A stretch of DNA of 64,000 nucleotides from Antrihabitans stalagmiti (GTDB taxonomy: Bacteria; Actinomycetota; Actinomycetes; Mycobacteriales; Mycobacteriaceae): the NCBI RefSeq assembly GCF_016482825.1, contig NZ_JAEMNV010000004.1, positions 248,001 to 312,000 on the forward strand, read 5' to 3'. Positions 45,041 to 54,349 of this stretch are shown piece after piece (position 1 is the stretch's first letter; each line of letters opens with the position of its first letter). The translations under genes were made by a program, and so were the position numbers. The notes under the pieces were generated by a model. It was given only the letters and a program-made list of their open reading frames with translations. It was not told the origin of the DNA and did no database searches.

Positions 45041-45130
45041 AACCGCCCAAGATACTGCAGGCGGCTACGCCGCTCGTGCGTCTTTTCGGCGGGCCCGCCC
45101 TCCAAAAGGACTCACGAGCCGCTTGCGGCC

Positions 45131-45700
45131 TCAGGCTTTTCGGCCGAGAAATGCGAGCACCGCGGTCTGCTGGTTGGCATCGACGGGTGCGTCCAACTCC
45201 GGACCGAAGGCGCCGGGTGTCCGAATCGCCGGACCCATGCTTTTCGCGAACGCGTCGACCCACTCGAGGTCGGCAGCGTCGATCGTGTCCTCGATGCCCG
45301 TCGCGTGGGCGATGTCCCAGCCATGGACGATGAGGTCGGCGCAGAAGAACGTGTCGAACGACGCACGCAGAGTGGTCGTGCCGAAGCCGCCGTCGTACTC
45401 GCGATCGGCCTTGGCGGGATCGTCGAGAATGCTCTGCACCGCATCACGCGTGTGGTGCCACGCTGCGGACGGATCGTCGTCCACTGACGGTCCGGGCGCC
45501 ACCGAGAGGTCGACCTTCGTCACGAAGTCGGCTTGGCTCTCGACGACGTGGCGAAGTACGTCCCTCGCGGTCCATCCTTCGCAGGGAGACTGCGCGTCCC
45601 AGTTCTTTGCCGGCACAGCGTCGACACGATCGGTCAGCGCGGCGGCGAGCCGACGGTAACGGTCGGCTGTGGGCTCTTCGGGTGTACTCGTCGTGTTCAT
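45131..45700 (-). CDS. TIGR03086-family mycothiol-dependent-isomerase-like protein
   Basis: A 189-residue DinB-like four-helix protein of the maleylpyruvate-isomerase superfamily. Visible signatures are the N-terminal RYRRLAAALTDRVDAV, then SPCEGWTARDVLRHVVE near residues 43-58 and the metal-ligand region DLIVHGWDIAHATG near 122-135, giving the three-histidine site of the family. These proteins are thought to use mycothiol; no substrate is known. It is followed by a DUF309 gene on the same strand 10 bases upstream, probably cotranscribed. Confidence 0.85.
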   Translation of the reverse strand: MNTTSTPEEPTADRYRRLAAALTDRVDAVPAKNWDAQSPCEGWTARDVLRHVVESQADFVTKVDLSVAPGPSVDDDPSAAWHHTRDAVQSILDDPAKADREYDGGFGTTTLRASFDTFFCADLIVHGWDIAHATGIEDTIDAADLEWVDAFAKSMGPAIRTPGAFGPELDAPVDANQQTAVLAFLGRKA

Positions 45701-45710
45701 AAATTAATTG

Positions 45711-46226
45711 TCAGCCTGGACCGCTGTCCGGCGATTGCACATTTCGGACAACTTCGAGGCGGGGTCGCAACTGCGTCAGGTCGATCTCGTCGCCGTGTTC
45801 CAGCTTTGCCGATATCCCCGCGGCAAAGAGAACGAGACCCGGCCCGTCTATTTGGTGTGGTGGGGCTTCGCCTTCGTTCGCCAACCGAAGCTCGGCCCGC
45901 CGCAGCAAGGTCAGTGCACCTTTGACATTGCCGCGCTGAATGTGGGTGATCCCGACCGCTAGTTGTGCGAGGCCCTGCCACAGTTCACGCTCGGACTGGG
46001 GCCCGTTCTTCCACGCCGCCTCGAGTACTTCGTGCGCGTTGAAAGCCAGGCCGCGGTCCAGCAAATCCTGTGCGTAGGTGAGCGTTTCGGCAGGTGGAAG
46101 GTCGAGGTCGTCGGGGATGCGCTCGACTCCCTCGCTTCCCGGCGGCAGTGGTCGACCGAGTGCGTCGCGGGGTCGTGAGCTGCGCGCCCTGCCGTCCTCG
46201 TCGCGATCACGTTCGATGTCGGGCAC
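45711..46226 (-). CDS. DUF309 protein
   Basis: A 171-residue helical protein. The DUF309 core is clear: FNAHEVLEAAWKNGP near residues 62-76, then LWQGLAQLAVGITHIQRGN near 82-100. The N-terminal 45 residues are charged and probably flexible. DUF309 proteins are small, probably cytoplasmic and of unknown function. It lies upstream of the TIGR03086 gene (10-base gap) and is divergent from a second isomerase-like gene. Confidence 0.85.
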   Translation of the reverse strand: MPDIERDRDEDGRARSSRPRDALGRPLPPGSEGVERIPDDLDLPPAETLTYAQDLLDRGLAFNAHEVLEAAWKNGPQSERELWQGLAQLAVGITHIQRGNVKGALTLLRRAELRLANEGEAPPHQIDGPGLVLFAAGISAKLEHGDEIDLTQLRPRLEVVRNVQSPDSGPG

Positions 46227-46311
46227 GCCCCGATCCTACGTGCGTCACGATCACGTCCAATTCCGCAGAATCGCCGTCGAGGCATACGTGAGCTGTACTA
46301 ACGTCGCCCAG

Positions 46312-47172
46312 ATGAGCGACATCGCCGTGGTCGTCGGCGAACTCCGCGAGGAGTGGGGGACCACAGACCGAATGATCGCAAAGCTCTCGTCGGCGCAATG
46401 GAATCTCGAGACGCCGAGTCCAGGCTGGCGTATCAAAGATCAGATCGCGCATCTCGCAACCAGTGACGCTGCTGCCTTGGCCGCCGCGAAGTTTGCTGGC
46501 CTCGCGACGCCGCCGTCACCGGCGGAGGTCACGGGCAAGGCGTTGGATCCGTCGGTGCTCGGCGACCAGTCCGCGCGACTGACCGCGCGTATGCCCCAGC
46601 CCGTTGTCGTCGGTCTGTGGCGTGCCACCCGACGAAAGCTTGCCGAGACCTTGATCGAGTTACCGAGCGACCGCAGAATTCCGTGGTTCGGCCGGTCGCT
46701 CACCGCGTCGGCGATGGCAAGTGCTCGCATCATGGAGACGTGGGCGCACACCGTCGACATCTCGGACGCCCTCGGGCTCGGGATCGACGCAACCGATCGA
46801 CTCAGGCACACCGCGTACATGGCGGTCGAGAATCGTGACGGCTCGTTTCGAGCGCACGACCAGGACCCGCCCGACGAAGAAGTTCGCCTCGAACTCACGC
46901 TGCCGAGCGGCGTCGAGTGGATTGCCGGACCCGCGCACACGTCGTCGAGAGTGCTTGGAACGGCGCTGGATTTCTGCCTGGTCGCCGCGCGCCGCAGACA
47001 TCGCGACGACACGGATCTGCAGGCCGTCGGTCTTGCGGCCGACAGGTGGTTGCAGGTGGTTCAGGCCTACGCGGGAGCCGCTGGAAGCGGTCGGCAGCCT
47101 CGCGCCCTCGAGTCCAAGGCCGACATCTTTATGCCCGACAACGAAAGACGTGCCGATGAGCAACAGCAGTGA
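46312..47172 (+). CDS. TIGR03084-family mycothiol-dependent-isomerase-like protein
   Basis: A 286-residue protein with an N-terminal DinB-like four-helix domain (residues 1-165) and a C-terminal sterol-carrier-like domain. The metal-site motifs SPGWRIKDQIAHLATSD near residue 40 and ARIMETWAHTVDISDALG near 135-152 place it in the TIGR03084 group. ATG 46312 is chosen because the family normally begins MSDI.V...L..E; the frame can be extended upstream to 46078 over the divergent gene, which is unlikely. There is no clear ribosome site, and a TACTAA box nine bases upstream suggests a nearly leaderless transcript. It overlaps the next small gene by 17 bases. Confidence 0.82.
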   Translation: MSDIAVVVGELREEWGTTDRMIAKLSSAQWNLETPSPGWRIKDQIAHLATSDAAALAAAKFAGLATPPSPAEVTGKALDPSVLGDQSARLTARMPQPVVVGLWRATRRKLAETLIELPSDRRIPWFGRSLTASAMASARIMETWAHTVDISDALGLGIDATDRLRHTAYMAVENRDGSFRAHDQDPPDEEVRLELTLPSGVEWIAGPAHTSSRVLGTALDFCLVAARRRHRDDTDLQAVGLAADRWLQVVQAYAGAAGSGRQPRALESKADIFMPDNERRADEQQQ

Positions 47173-47380
47173 GCAAGCATTGTCCGACGAATTGGGCGGT
47201 TCTCTACCCGAACGGTTTCGAGAGCTGAGCGAGGAGCGGCTCGCCTGGCTTCTCGAGACCCTGAAGTCGGCGAAGGTCGTCCAGCTCGCCGACCTGGACA
47301 AGAGCACCGAAGACACCATCAACGGTCTTCCGATGATGTTGCGCGGGCCCGTGCGAGCGATCATCGGAGGAAAGAAATGA
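47156..47380 (+). CDS. 74-residue helical protein coupled to its neighbour
   Basis: Starts ATG within the end of the TIGR03084 gene and ends with ATGA overlapping the next start. It is charged and helical: SLPERFRELSEERLAWLLE, then a DLDKSTEDTI segment and RAIIGGKK. Double overlap on both sides implies obligate coupled translation. I do not recognise the family. The most likely role is a partner or regulator of the large helical protein that follows. Confidence 0.65.
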   Translation: MSNSSEQALSDELGGSLPERFRELSEERLAWLLETLKSAKVVQLADLDKSTEDTINGLPMMLRGPVRAIIGGKK

Positions 47381-49362
47381 CCGAGGTCGTCGATACCAGG
47401 GCAGAGTTGGTCAAGCTGTCGAGGATCTTGAACGTCGACGTCTCCGAACTGGCATTTCTGGAGACGGTCGGGTGGCAGGCGTTGCGAGAGTTTCGGCAGC
47501 AGGCGACCGATCAGTTTTTCGTCGCGGCCGAGTCGAGGCTCAAGAATCTCGCCGCTGCCGCCAAGCTGGTGCCCAATCCGGTGATCGTGAAGCTCGCACC
47601 GAAGTACTTCGAGCCGAGGATGGCGGCGGCGGTGGCCAGCTTGATCGACGAGGACAAGGCGCTCAAGCTCGTTCCGAAACTTCCTGTGGGGTTGATGGCG
47701 GACGCGTCGGTGTACATCGATCCCCGTCGGGTGGGTCCGCTGATCTCGAAGGTGCCGATCGAGGTTGCGCAAAGGCTCGCACCGATCCTTTTGGAGCGCG
47801 AAGAATTCATCACGTTGGGTCAGTTCATCGACTTCGTGACGCCCGAGATGCTGGCGGGTCTGCTACCCGTCGTCGACGACATCTCGCTGTTGCGGATCGC
47901 GGAGGTCACCGAGAACAAGGCGCAGCTCAACGTCATCATGCCGCTCATCGATGACGCACGAATCGGTCGGACGATCCAGACCGCCAAAGAGGCGGGCATG
48001 CTCGGCAACGCCGTCGAACTGCTGACCGAGGTGAGCCTCGAGGTCCGTGGGCGGATGGTGAATGTCGCTGCGCAACAGAGTGACAGCGTCCTCGACGCGC
48101 TTGTGCACGCTGTGCATTCCGCCGGAAGCTTCGCGATGCTCCTACCGACGACGACCTGGATGGAGCCGCAGAATCTGGCGCGTTTCGCAAAGTCGAAGGC
48201 TTTCGAAACCGCGGACGTGATGAAAGGCGTTGTTGCCGCGGCAGATCGCGACGATCTCTGGGCAGCCGTCGTTCCGCTCGTCCCGAACTTCACCGCCGCC
48301 GGGCGTCGAGAGTTTGCTGCCGCACTCGGCAACGTCGACGGGGTGGAAAAGCTGGTCGATGCGGCGGCTGCCGTCCCGGCACTGTTCCCTTTGATACTCC
48401 CGCTGGCAACCGATCCCATCAAGGAACGGTTGGCCGCCGCTGTCGGCAAGCTGGAGGTGTCGGAATTCGAACGAATCGTCCAAAGTGTCATCGCTGCAAA
48501 TGCTTTGACCGAACTGTTGCCGATCGTTCCGATGTTGCCAAAGGCCGCCCAGGAGCGGGTCTCCGACCTTGCCGCGAATTTCGACCCGACACAGATGCGC
48601 GAGGCACTGGTCGATGCGAGTGAAAACGGTGTGCTGCCCGAGTTGCTCGAGGTTGCGGCCGGAATGCCGCTCGCCGCGCGTGAACAGACGGTCGGGATCA
48701 TCTCCGACAGCGCCGAAGACGACGATCTGCTCGGTGTGACCCTGGAACCCGACGATCAGCAGAACGTCTGGAATCAGCTGCTCAAGCTGGCCGACGACGT
48801 GCCTTTGCCTGCCCTGGAGCAACTTTCGCAGCGTGCGGCATTCCTGCCACTCGACGGTGTGATGCCGTCCGTGCTCAAAGCGGCCGAAGCGACGAACGAG
48901 TGGACGACCAGCTTTGCGATCCTGAGCGGGATCCACAAACGTGCCGAAAGCGAAGGTGTGCCGCTCGAATTCACCGTTCCGGCACGGCTGATCCAGATGG
49001 CGGCCGAAAAGGCTTCGGAGACAACTGATACCACGGATTCGCTCTGGTTCGCGAAAGCTCTTCTCGCGCAGTATGCAAAGGACGATGCCTACGCGAAGAC
49101 GTTCGATGACACCGCAATTCATGCCTCGGCTGCTGTCAGGGGAGCCGCGGAAAGTGCGGTCCAAGTATCGATGGGTTTGATCGGCGAAGGTACGCAACCG
49201 ATCCGGTCCGTCGCAGCCGTGGTCCCGGGAGGTAAGACCGTCACCGACGCTGTCACCGGTGCCGCCGACCTGGCCACCGGTCTCGCGTCGTCGTTGTTCG
49301 GTCGGGCGAAGGCTGCGAGCAAAGCCGTCAGTGACGCTGTGGCACCGAAGGATCCGGAGTAG
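47377..49362 (+). CDS. 661-residue helical-repeat protein of unknown function
   Basis: I do not recognise this protein. It is almost entirely predicted helix: runs of 30-40-residue helical pairs with recurring LxPxxPxL or LLPVV/LVPNF-type turns (for example AGLLPVVDDISLL, AAVVPLVPNFTAA, PALFPLILPLATD, TELLPIVPMLPKA), suggesting a HEAT-like solenoid. There is no signal peptide and no catalytic motif; the last 70 residues are Ala/Val/Gly-rich with possible amphipathic helices (SVAAVVPGGKTVTDAV..., SKAVSDAVAPKDPE). A peripheral membrane or scaffolding role is a guess. The start overlaps the small upstream gene (ATGA), and the end overlaps the convergent TetR gene by 35 bases. Confidence 0.75.
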   Translation: MTEVVDTRAELVKLSRILNVDVSELAFLETVGWQALREFRQQATDQFFVAAESRLKNLAAAAKLVPNPVIVKLAPKYFEPRMAAAVASLIDEDKALKLVPKLPVGLMADASVYIDPRRVGPLISKVPIEVAQRLAPILLEREEFITLGQFIDFVTPEMLAGLLPVVDDISLLRIAEVTENKAQLNVIMPLIDDARIGRTIQTAKEAGMLGNAVELLTEVSLEVRGRMVNVAAQQSDSVLDALVHAVHSAGSFAMLLPTTTWMEPQNLARFAKSKAFETADVMKGVVAAADRDDLWAAVVPLVPNFTAAGRREFAAALGNVDGVEKLVDAAAAVPALFPLILPLATDPIKERLAAAVGKLEVSEFERIVQSVIAANALTELLPIVPMLPKAAQERVSDLAANFDPTQMREALVDASENGVLPELLEVAAGMPLAAREQTVGIISDSAEDDDLLGVTLEPDDQQNVWNQLLKLADDVPLPALEQLSQRAAFLPLDGVMPSVLKAAEATNEWTTSFAILSGIHKRAESEGVPLEFTVPARLIQMAAEKASETTDTTDSLWFAKALLAQYAKDDAYAKTFDDTAIHASAAVRGAAESAVQVSMGLIGEGTQPIRSVAAVVPGGKTVTDAVTGAADLATGLASSLFGRAKAASKAVSDAVAPKDPE

Positions 49363-50014
49363 CCGGCGAACCGTTAGAGCTGAGCAGCAGCAGCGCGACA
49401 TCCGACAAGCCAGGCTCGAGATCGAGTAGGCCGGCGGGTCCGCGAGTGTGGAGACAGTCGCGAATCCGGTCGTCGATCCCCCCGATCAGAAACTCGAAAA
49501 CCTCGTCGGGCAATTCGCCGCTCACGGCATGCTCGTGCACGCCGAGTGCACGGGCCGCACGCATGCGGTCTGCGAACAGGGTGATCATCCTGCGGCGATA
49601 CCCGGTCAAGGGTGGGCCTGCGATGAGTGCCTCGATGTGTAGTGCGCGGCCGACGGCGGGTTCTTCGGTGAGGATCGTGAGGTAGGCGGTCAACGAGGTG
49701 CGGACCAATTGTTCCCAGTCCAGTTGCCCAGCCGATCGAATTGCGTTGTTGAGCGGAATGCCGACAAGATCGACGATCAACTCGAACGCGGCCGCAAAGC
49801 ACTCTTCCTTGGTGTCGAACAGTTCGTAGAAGGTGCGCCGCGAAATCTGCGCGCGGGAGACGAGGTCGGCGACGGTCACGGGTTGGTAGCCGCGCTCAGC
49901 GACCGCGTCGAGCATCGCAACGTAGAGACGTCCGCGCTGGGATTCGAGGACCTCGGCGCGGCTCAGTCGGTGTGGACCACGTGGCAACTTTGCGTCCGAC
50001 GAGGTCACCTTCAT
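49328..50014 (-). CDS. TetR-family transcriptional regulator
   Basis: A 228-residue TetR protein. The helix-turn-helix domain spans about residues 25-75, with the core PVTVADLVSRAQISRRTFYELF and then DTKEECFAAAF. The ligand domain is unremarkable. It is divergent from the frameshifted membrane gene, and a perfect 16-bp dyad lies between them at 50164-50179. Its 3' end overlaps the 3' end of the 661-residue gene by 35 bases. Confidence 0.88.
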   Translation of the reverse strand: MKVTSSDAKLPRGPHRLSRAEVLESQRGRLYVAMLDAVAERGYQPVTVADLVSRAQISRRTFYELFDTKEECFAAAFELIVDLVGIPLNNAIRSAGQLDWEQLVRTSLTAYLTILTEEPAVGRALHIEALIAGPPLTGYRRRMITLFADRMRAARALGVHEHAVSGELPDEVFEFLIGGIDDRIRDCLHTRGPAGLLDLEPGLSDVALLLLSSNGSPATPDPSVPQRH

Positions 50015-50118
50015 TCCGCCACGATATCAACTCCTAGCTGCGGGCATCCGGTTGTGAACCGTGCCACTGTCGCTTCGAAAAGTGAGGAACGCCAGGGTGG
50101 TCGACGCTCGCCCGCAGG

Positions 50119-51103
50119 TTGCCATGTCCGTCAAATAACGTACATACCAACGCAATTGGCCGCTGTACGTTTGCGTACATCGCGACCGACCGTTGGAGGC
50201 CCGTCAGGGAACCTGCGCCGAGATTCGACCTGAAGCCGTATCACCTGGCATGGGCGGGTGCGGCGTTGTTCGGGCTCTTCGCGTTGCTCACACTCGGAAA
50301 CGGCGTCTCCACCGAGAAGCGCAATCCGCGGATCACCCTCGTGCTCCCCGCAATTGTGATCAGCACTTGCATCGCGGGAATCATGTTCCTGGTTCAGCTG
50401 GTATTCACCGTGATTGCCTCGGACGCGTTCTCGGTCGACGCTCTGTGGACGGCGTTCGTCACAACTCTTCTGATCGTGACTGCCGTCGCCCTTCCGATGG
50501 ACGCGTTCATCGGAAGGGCGACAGTCGTCGGAGCGGACCGAGCGATTCGTGGTGAGCAAGCAAAAAATCGGGCCGGTCGTGAGCGGTGCGCCCTCGCGTA
50601 TGTTCGCGCTGATCCCGTTGATAGTGGTGTTCTACGCAATACTCCTGCTGCCGTACATCCTGATCGTGCCGATGTCGATGATCGTCATGAGCGGGGGAGC
50701 GGAGACGTTGTTGATCTTGCCGTCCTTTGCTCTGATTGCGGTCGAGTTCGTTGCCGGCGTGCTGCTCAGCCTCGCGCCGATCGTCATGGTGATCGAGAAG
50801 ACCGGACTAGTCGACACCTGCAAGCGGACGTACAGCCTGACCCACCCTGCACTGGGGCGTCTGCTTGCAATTCATCTGCTCTGGTTCGTCGTTGTCGTCC
50901 GGATCTCGATCGTCACGATGATCGTCGGAATGATGGTGCACTGGATCGCAATGGTCGTAACGCTCGCGATCGGAATCTCGTTCTTCCGGATCCTGCAAAC
51001 CCTGATCTACCACGATGTTCGGGTCCGGCAAGTGGGCTATGCGGAGGAAGTGCTCGCCGAACGCGAGGCGGTGCGCATCGCGGCACAGGCGCCGCCGAGG
51101 TAG
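50119..51103 (+). pseudogene. Multi-pass membrane protein, apparently frameshifted at an A6 run
   Basis: Two halves of one membrane protein lie in different frames. The first (to about 50560) gives three helices including TLVLPAIVISTC-like and LIVTAVALPMDAFIG segments and then RGEQAK. The second, one base out of frame, resumes as IGPVVSGAPSRMFALIPLIVV and runs through four more helices to 51103, ending HDVRVRQVGYAEEVLAER, a motif of glycerophosphodiesterase membrane domain-like proteins. Removing one A from the AAAAAA run at 50562-50567 joins them seamlessly as QAKIGPVVSG. Neither frame alone makes sense: the first has no stop until 51111. The 5' start is unclear (TTG at 50119 is the only candidate in frame). 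It could be a genuine lesion, a phase-variable tract or a sequencing error. Confidence 0.6.
50164..50179. promoter_or_regulatory. Candidate TetR operator
   Basis: TGTACGTTTGCGTACA is an inverted repeat with six-base arms and a four-base centre, about 150 bases upstream of the divergent TetR start. A related ACGTACAT sits at 50138-50145. The site and spacing suit a TetR dimer controlling both directions. It also lies inside the extended 5' frame of the membrane gene, which argues that the true start of that gene is further downstream. Confidence 0.5.
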
Positions 51104-51140
51104 GTCGGTAGGCCACGCGCGGAGTCTCTCGGACGCAAAG

Positions 51141-51170
51141 AAGCCCGCCGAATTCGCATTCGGCGGGCTT
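51141..51170. terminator. Bidirectional hairpin terminator
   Basis: AAGCCCGCCGAAT (51141-51153) pairs perfectly with ATTCGGCGGGCTT (51158-51170) around the four-base loop TCGC. It stands between the plus-strand membrane gene and the 3' end of the minus-strand tRNA, and has CTTTG on the minus-strand exit side. Confidence 0.75.
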
Positions 51171-51184
51171 CGATTCCGATCTTG

Positions 51185-51272
51185 TGGCGGAGGATAGGGG
51201 ATTTGAACCCCTGAGGGCGTTAACCCAACCCGCGTTCCAGGCGAGCGCCATAGGCCACTAGGCGAATCCTCC
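51185..51272 (-). tRNA. tRNA-Ser (anticodon GGA)
   Basis: On the minus strand the acceptor GGAGGAT pairs with ATCCTCC, followed by G and an encoded CCA. The anticodon loop CTGGAAC gives GGA (51236-51238 on the plus strand), reading UCC/UCU serine codons. A long variable arm (GGGTTGGGTTAACGCCC region) and the T-loop GGTTCAAATCC confirm a class II serine tRNA of 88 bases. Confidence 0.95.
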
Positions 51273-51360
51273 GTGGAGCAGCATACCGGCTAACCCCCTC
51301 GTTCCAAGAATCGCCGACCGCTGCGGGCTCTGACGGTGCGTCCCGCTACACTCTTCGATG

Positions 51361-51444
51361 GATCCCGCGCGGCGCGCATCCTGTGAACTCCCCCAGGGCC
51401 GGAAGGCAGCAAGGGTCAACGGGCTCTGCCGGGTGCGCGGGGTC
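51361..51444 (+). ncRNA. ffs: Signal recognition particle 4.5S RNA
   Basis: The conserved apical region is unmistakable: CCCCCAGGGCCGGAAGGCAG followed by CAAGGGTCAACGGGCTCTG. The ends close into a 10-bp stem, GATCCCGCGC (51361-51370) with GCGCGGGGTC (51435-51444). It is the RNA of the bacterial SRP that works with Ffh in targeting membrane proteins. It sits between tRNA-Ser and the aspartate aminotransferase gene, an arrangement I recall from mycobacteria. Exact ends may extend a few bases. Confidence 0.93.
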
Positions 51445-51526
51445 CCCTTACATTTCTGGCCGCCGTACGTAGGAGCGACCGACAGTCGTCATTCGAGTAA
51501 CGTGACACGCCGACACCGTGCCGTGA

Positions 51527-52843
<1,317 letters not shown>

Positions 52844-52873
52844 CTGCCCGGCCGGTCGTGGCAGGATCGAAGC

Positions 52874-53452
52874 ATGGCACTCACGCTGCGGCTCGCGCAG
52901 GACCCCGACGCGGACAAACTGCTGTCGGAATCACCTCTCGCGTTGTTGACGGGAATGCTGCTGGATCAGCAGTACCCGATGGAGGCCGCGTTCGGCGGCC
53001 CGAAGAAGATCGCCGACCGCATCGGTGGACTCGACGTGCACAAGATCGCGGAATTCGATCCCGACGAGTTCGCGACGCTGTGCTCCACGACGCCGGCGAT
53101 TCACCGTTATCCCGGCTCGATGGCGAAGCGGATCCAGGCGGTCTGTACCTATCTCGTCGACGAATACGACGGCAATCCGGAAGCGCTCTGGACCGTCGGC
53201 GACCCTGACGGCAAAGAGGTGTTGAAGCGGCTCAAGTCGCTGCCGGGCTTCGGCGATCAGAAGGCGCGGATCTTCCTCGCCCTGCTCGGCAAGCAGGTCG
53301 GCGTGCAGCCCGCGGGCTGGCGTGAGGCTGCGGGAGCCTACGGCGACGAGGGGTCCAGGCGTTCGGTCGCCGACGTCGTCGACGCCGAAACGCTCGGTGA
53401 GGTCCGCGAATTCAAGAAGCAGGCCAAAGCAGCGGCGAAGCAGAAAGCTTGA
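52874..53452 (+). CDS. HhH-GPD-type DNA repair protein (TIGR03252)
   Basis: A 192-residue cytoplasmic protein. It has the helix-hairpin-helix signature LKSLPGFGDQKARIFLALL near residues 117-135 and an upstream SPLALLTGMLLDQQYPMEAAF helix typical of the HhH-GPD base-excision-repair superfamily, but it lacks the FeS cluster of Nth/MutY, and no confident catalytic Lys/Asp pair stands out. It belongs to a small uncharacterised actinobacterial group. It lies 30 bases after aspC and is probably cotranscribed. A 74-bp palindrome follows its stop by two bases. Confidence 0.82.
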   Translation: MALTLRLAQDPDADKLLSESPLALLTGMLLDQQYPMEAAFGGPKKIADRIGGLDVHKIAEFDPDEFATLCSTTPAIHRYPGSMAKRIQAVCTYLVDEYDGNPEALWTVGDPDGKEVLKRLKSLPGFGDQKARIFLALLGKQVGVQPAGWREAAGAYGDEGSRRSVADVVDAETLGEVREFKKQAKAAAKQKA

Positions 53453-53454
53453 TG

Positions 53455-53528
53455 CGTCAGGTTGCGCCGTTTGCGGTCAGCGGGCGTCCAGTTAGCTGCA
53501 CACCGACCCGGATCGGCGCACCCTGACG
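53455..53528. repeat. 74-bp palindromic element, copy 3
   Basis: Arms at 53455-53486 and 53497-53528 around a 10-base spacer, with the same CGTCAG/CTGACG ends. The right arm is nearly identical to copy 2's right arm; the left arm is more diverged. It occupies almost the whole gap between two convergent genes, as copy 1 does. Confidence 0.8.
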
Positions 53529-53548
53529 AGCCTCAGCATCCAAGAACT

Positions 53549-54349
53549 TCAGCGCCGACCCACCAGCAGCGTTTGAGTCGACCGGCCCAGCGGACCCTGC
53601 TCGTCGAAGAGTGCGGACTCCGCCATCCCGATGCCGTGCGGCTGCGGATAGGTGACCGCATCGAGGCACACCCATTCGCCGACCGGCTGTCGGTGCAGCG
53701 TCACGGTCAGGTCGGTGTTGATGAAGACGTAGCGGTTCCAGTCGAGTGTTGCGCTGACGCCGTTACCGGAATCCGCGGCCGCGAGGGTGCGTTCGAGCGG
53801 ACTCGGGTCGTGTCCGGCGACGATCGGCTTACGTAACCGGATCCAGCACACAGCGGGTCCGGGTTCGATGAAAGTGCCTGATACAAAACGATATTCGATC
53901 GCGGTGTGGAAGCCGATCTTTTGATCCGACGGAAACGGTGCATCCCCGCGTGCTGTGTCGGGACCTGGACGACTACCGGACGGAAGCACCGCAGGGTCGA
54001 GCTCGAGCGGGGGATCGGATCGTTTGATGCGCCATGCGTTCGCCTTCATCACGACGCCGCGCTCGGAGCTCAGCGTCGCCTCGATCAACTCGACGCTGCG
54101 GCCCGACCTCGTCACCCTGGCCTCGACGGTCAAGGGTGCAAGCGGAACCGGTCCGAGTATTTCGACGGCGACCCGACCGACATCGAAACCTTCACGTGGC
54201 TCGCATCTTTCGATGACATGGCCCAGCAACGCCGACGGCGGACCGCCGTGCTGTGCGTCGGGCGACCAAGGTCCACGGGTGTGTTCGGTCGATTCGAAGC
54301 GGCCGTCACCGATCGGGATGTAGAAGGCGTTCACGTCGCCAGTGTTCAC
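53549..54349 (-). CDS. Double-hotdog acyl-CoA thioesterase-family protein
   Basis: A 266-residue protein with two hotdog-like halves. Motifs are SPDAQHGGPPSALLGHVIER near residues 32-51 (the usual active-site region of the TesB-like 4HBT_3 group), RVAVEILGPVPLAPL, and in the second half DWNRYVFINTDLTVTLHRQP and LDAVTYPQPHGIGMAES. It probably hydrolyses acyl-CoA esters in the cytoplasm. The GTG start overlaps the MMPL stop (TAGTG), so translation should be coupled; the long upstream frame extension lies inside the MMPL gene and is rejected. Confidence 0.82.
   Translation of the reverse strand: MNTGDVNAFYIPIGDGRFESTEHTRGPWSPDAQHGGPPSALLGHVIERCEPREGFDVGRVAVEILGPVPLAPLTVEARVTRSGRSVELIEATLSSERGVVMKANAWRIKRSDPPLELDPAVLPSGSRPGPDTARGDAPFPSDQKIGFHTAIEYRFVSGTFIEPGPAVCWIRLRKPIVAGHDPSPLERTLAAADSGNGVSATLDWNRYVFINTDLTVTLHRQPVGEWVCLDAVTYPQPHGIGMAESALFDEQGPLGRSTQTLLVGRR

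Noticed and set aside
45088-45099. GGCGGGCCCGCC palindrome flanked by CTTTT/AAAAG as a terminator
   Set aside because: The palindrome leaves too small a loop for a stable hairpin, and no T run follows in either direction.
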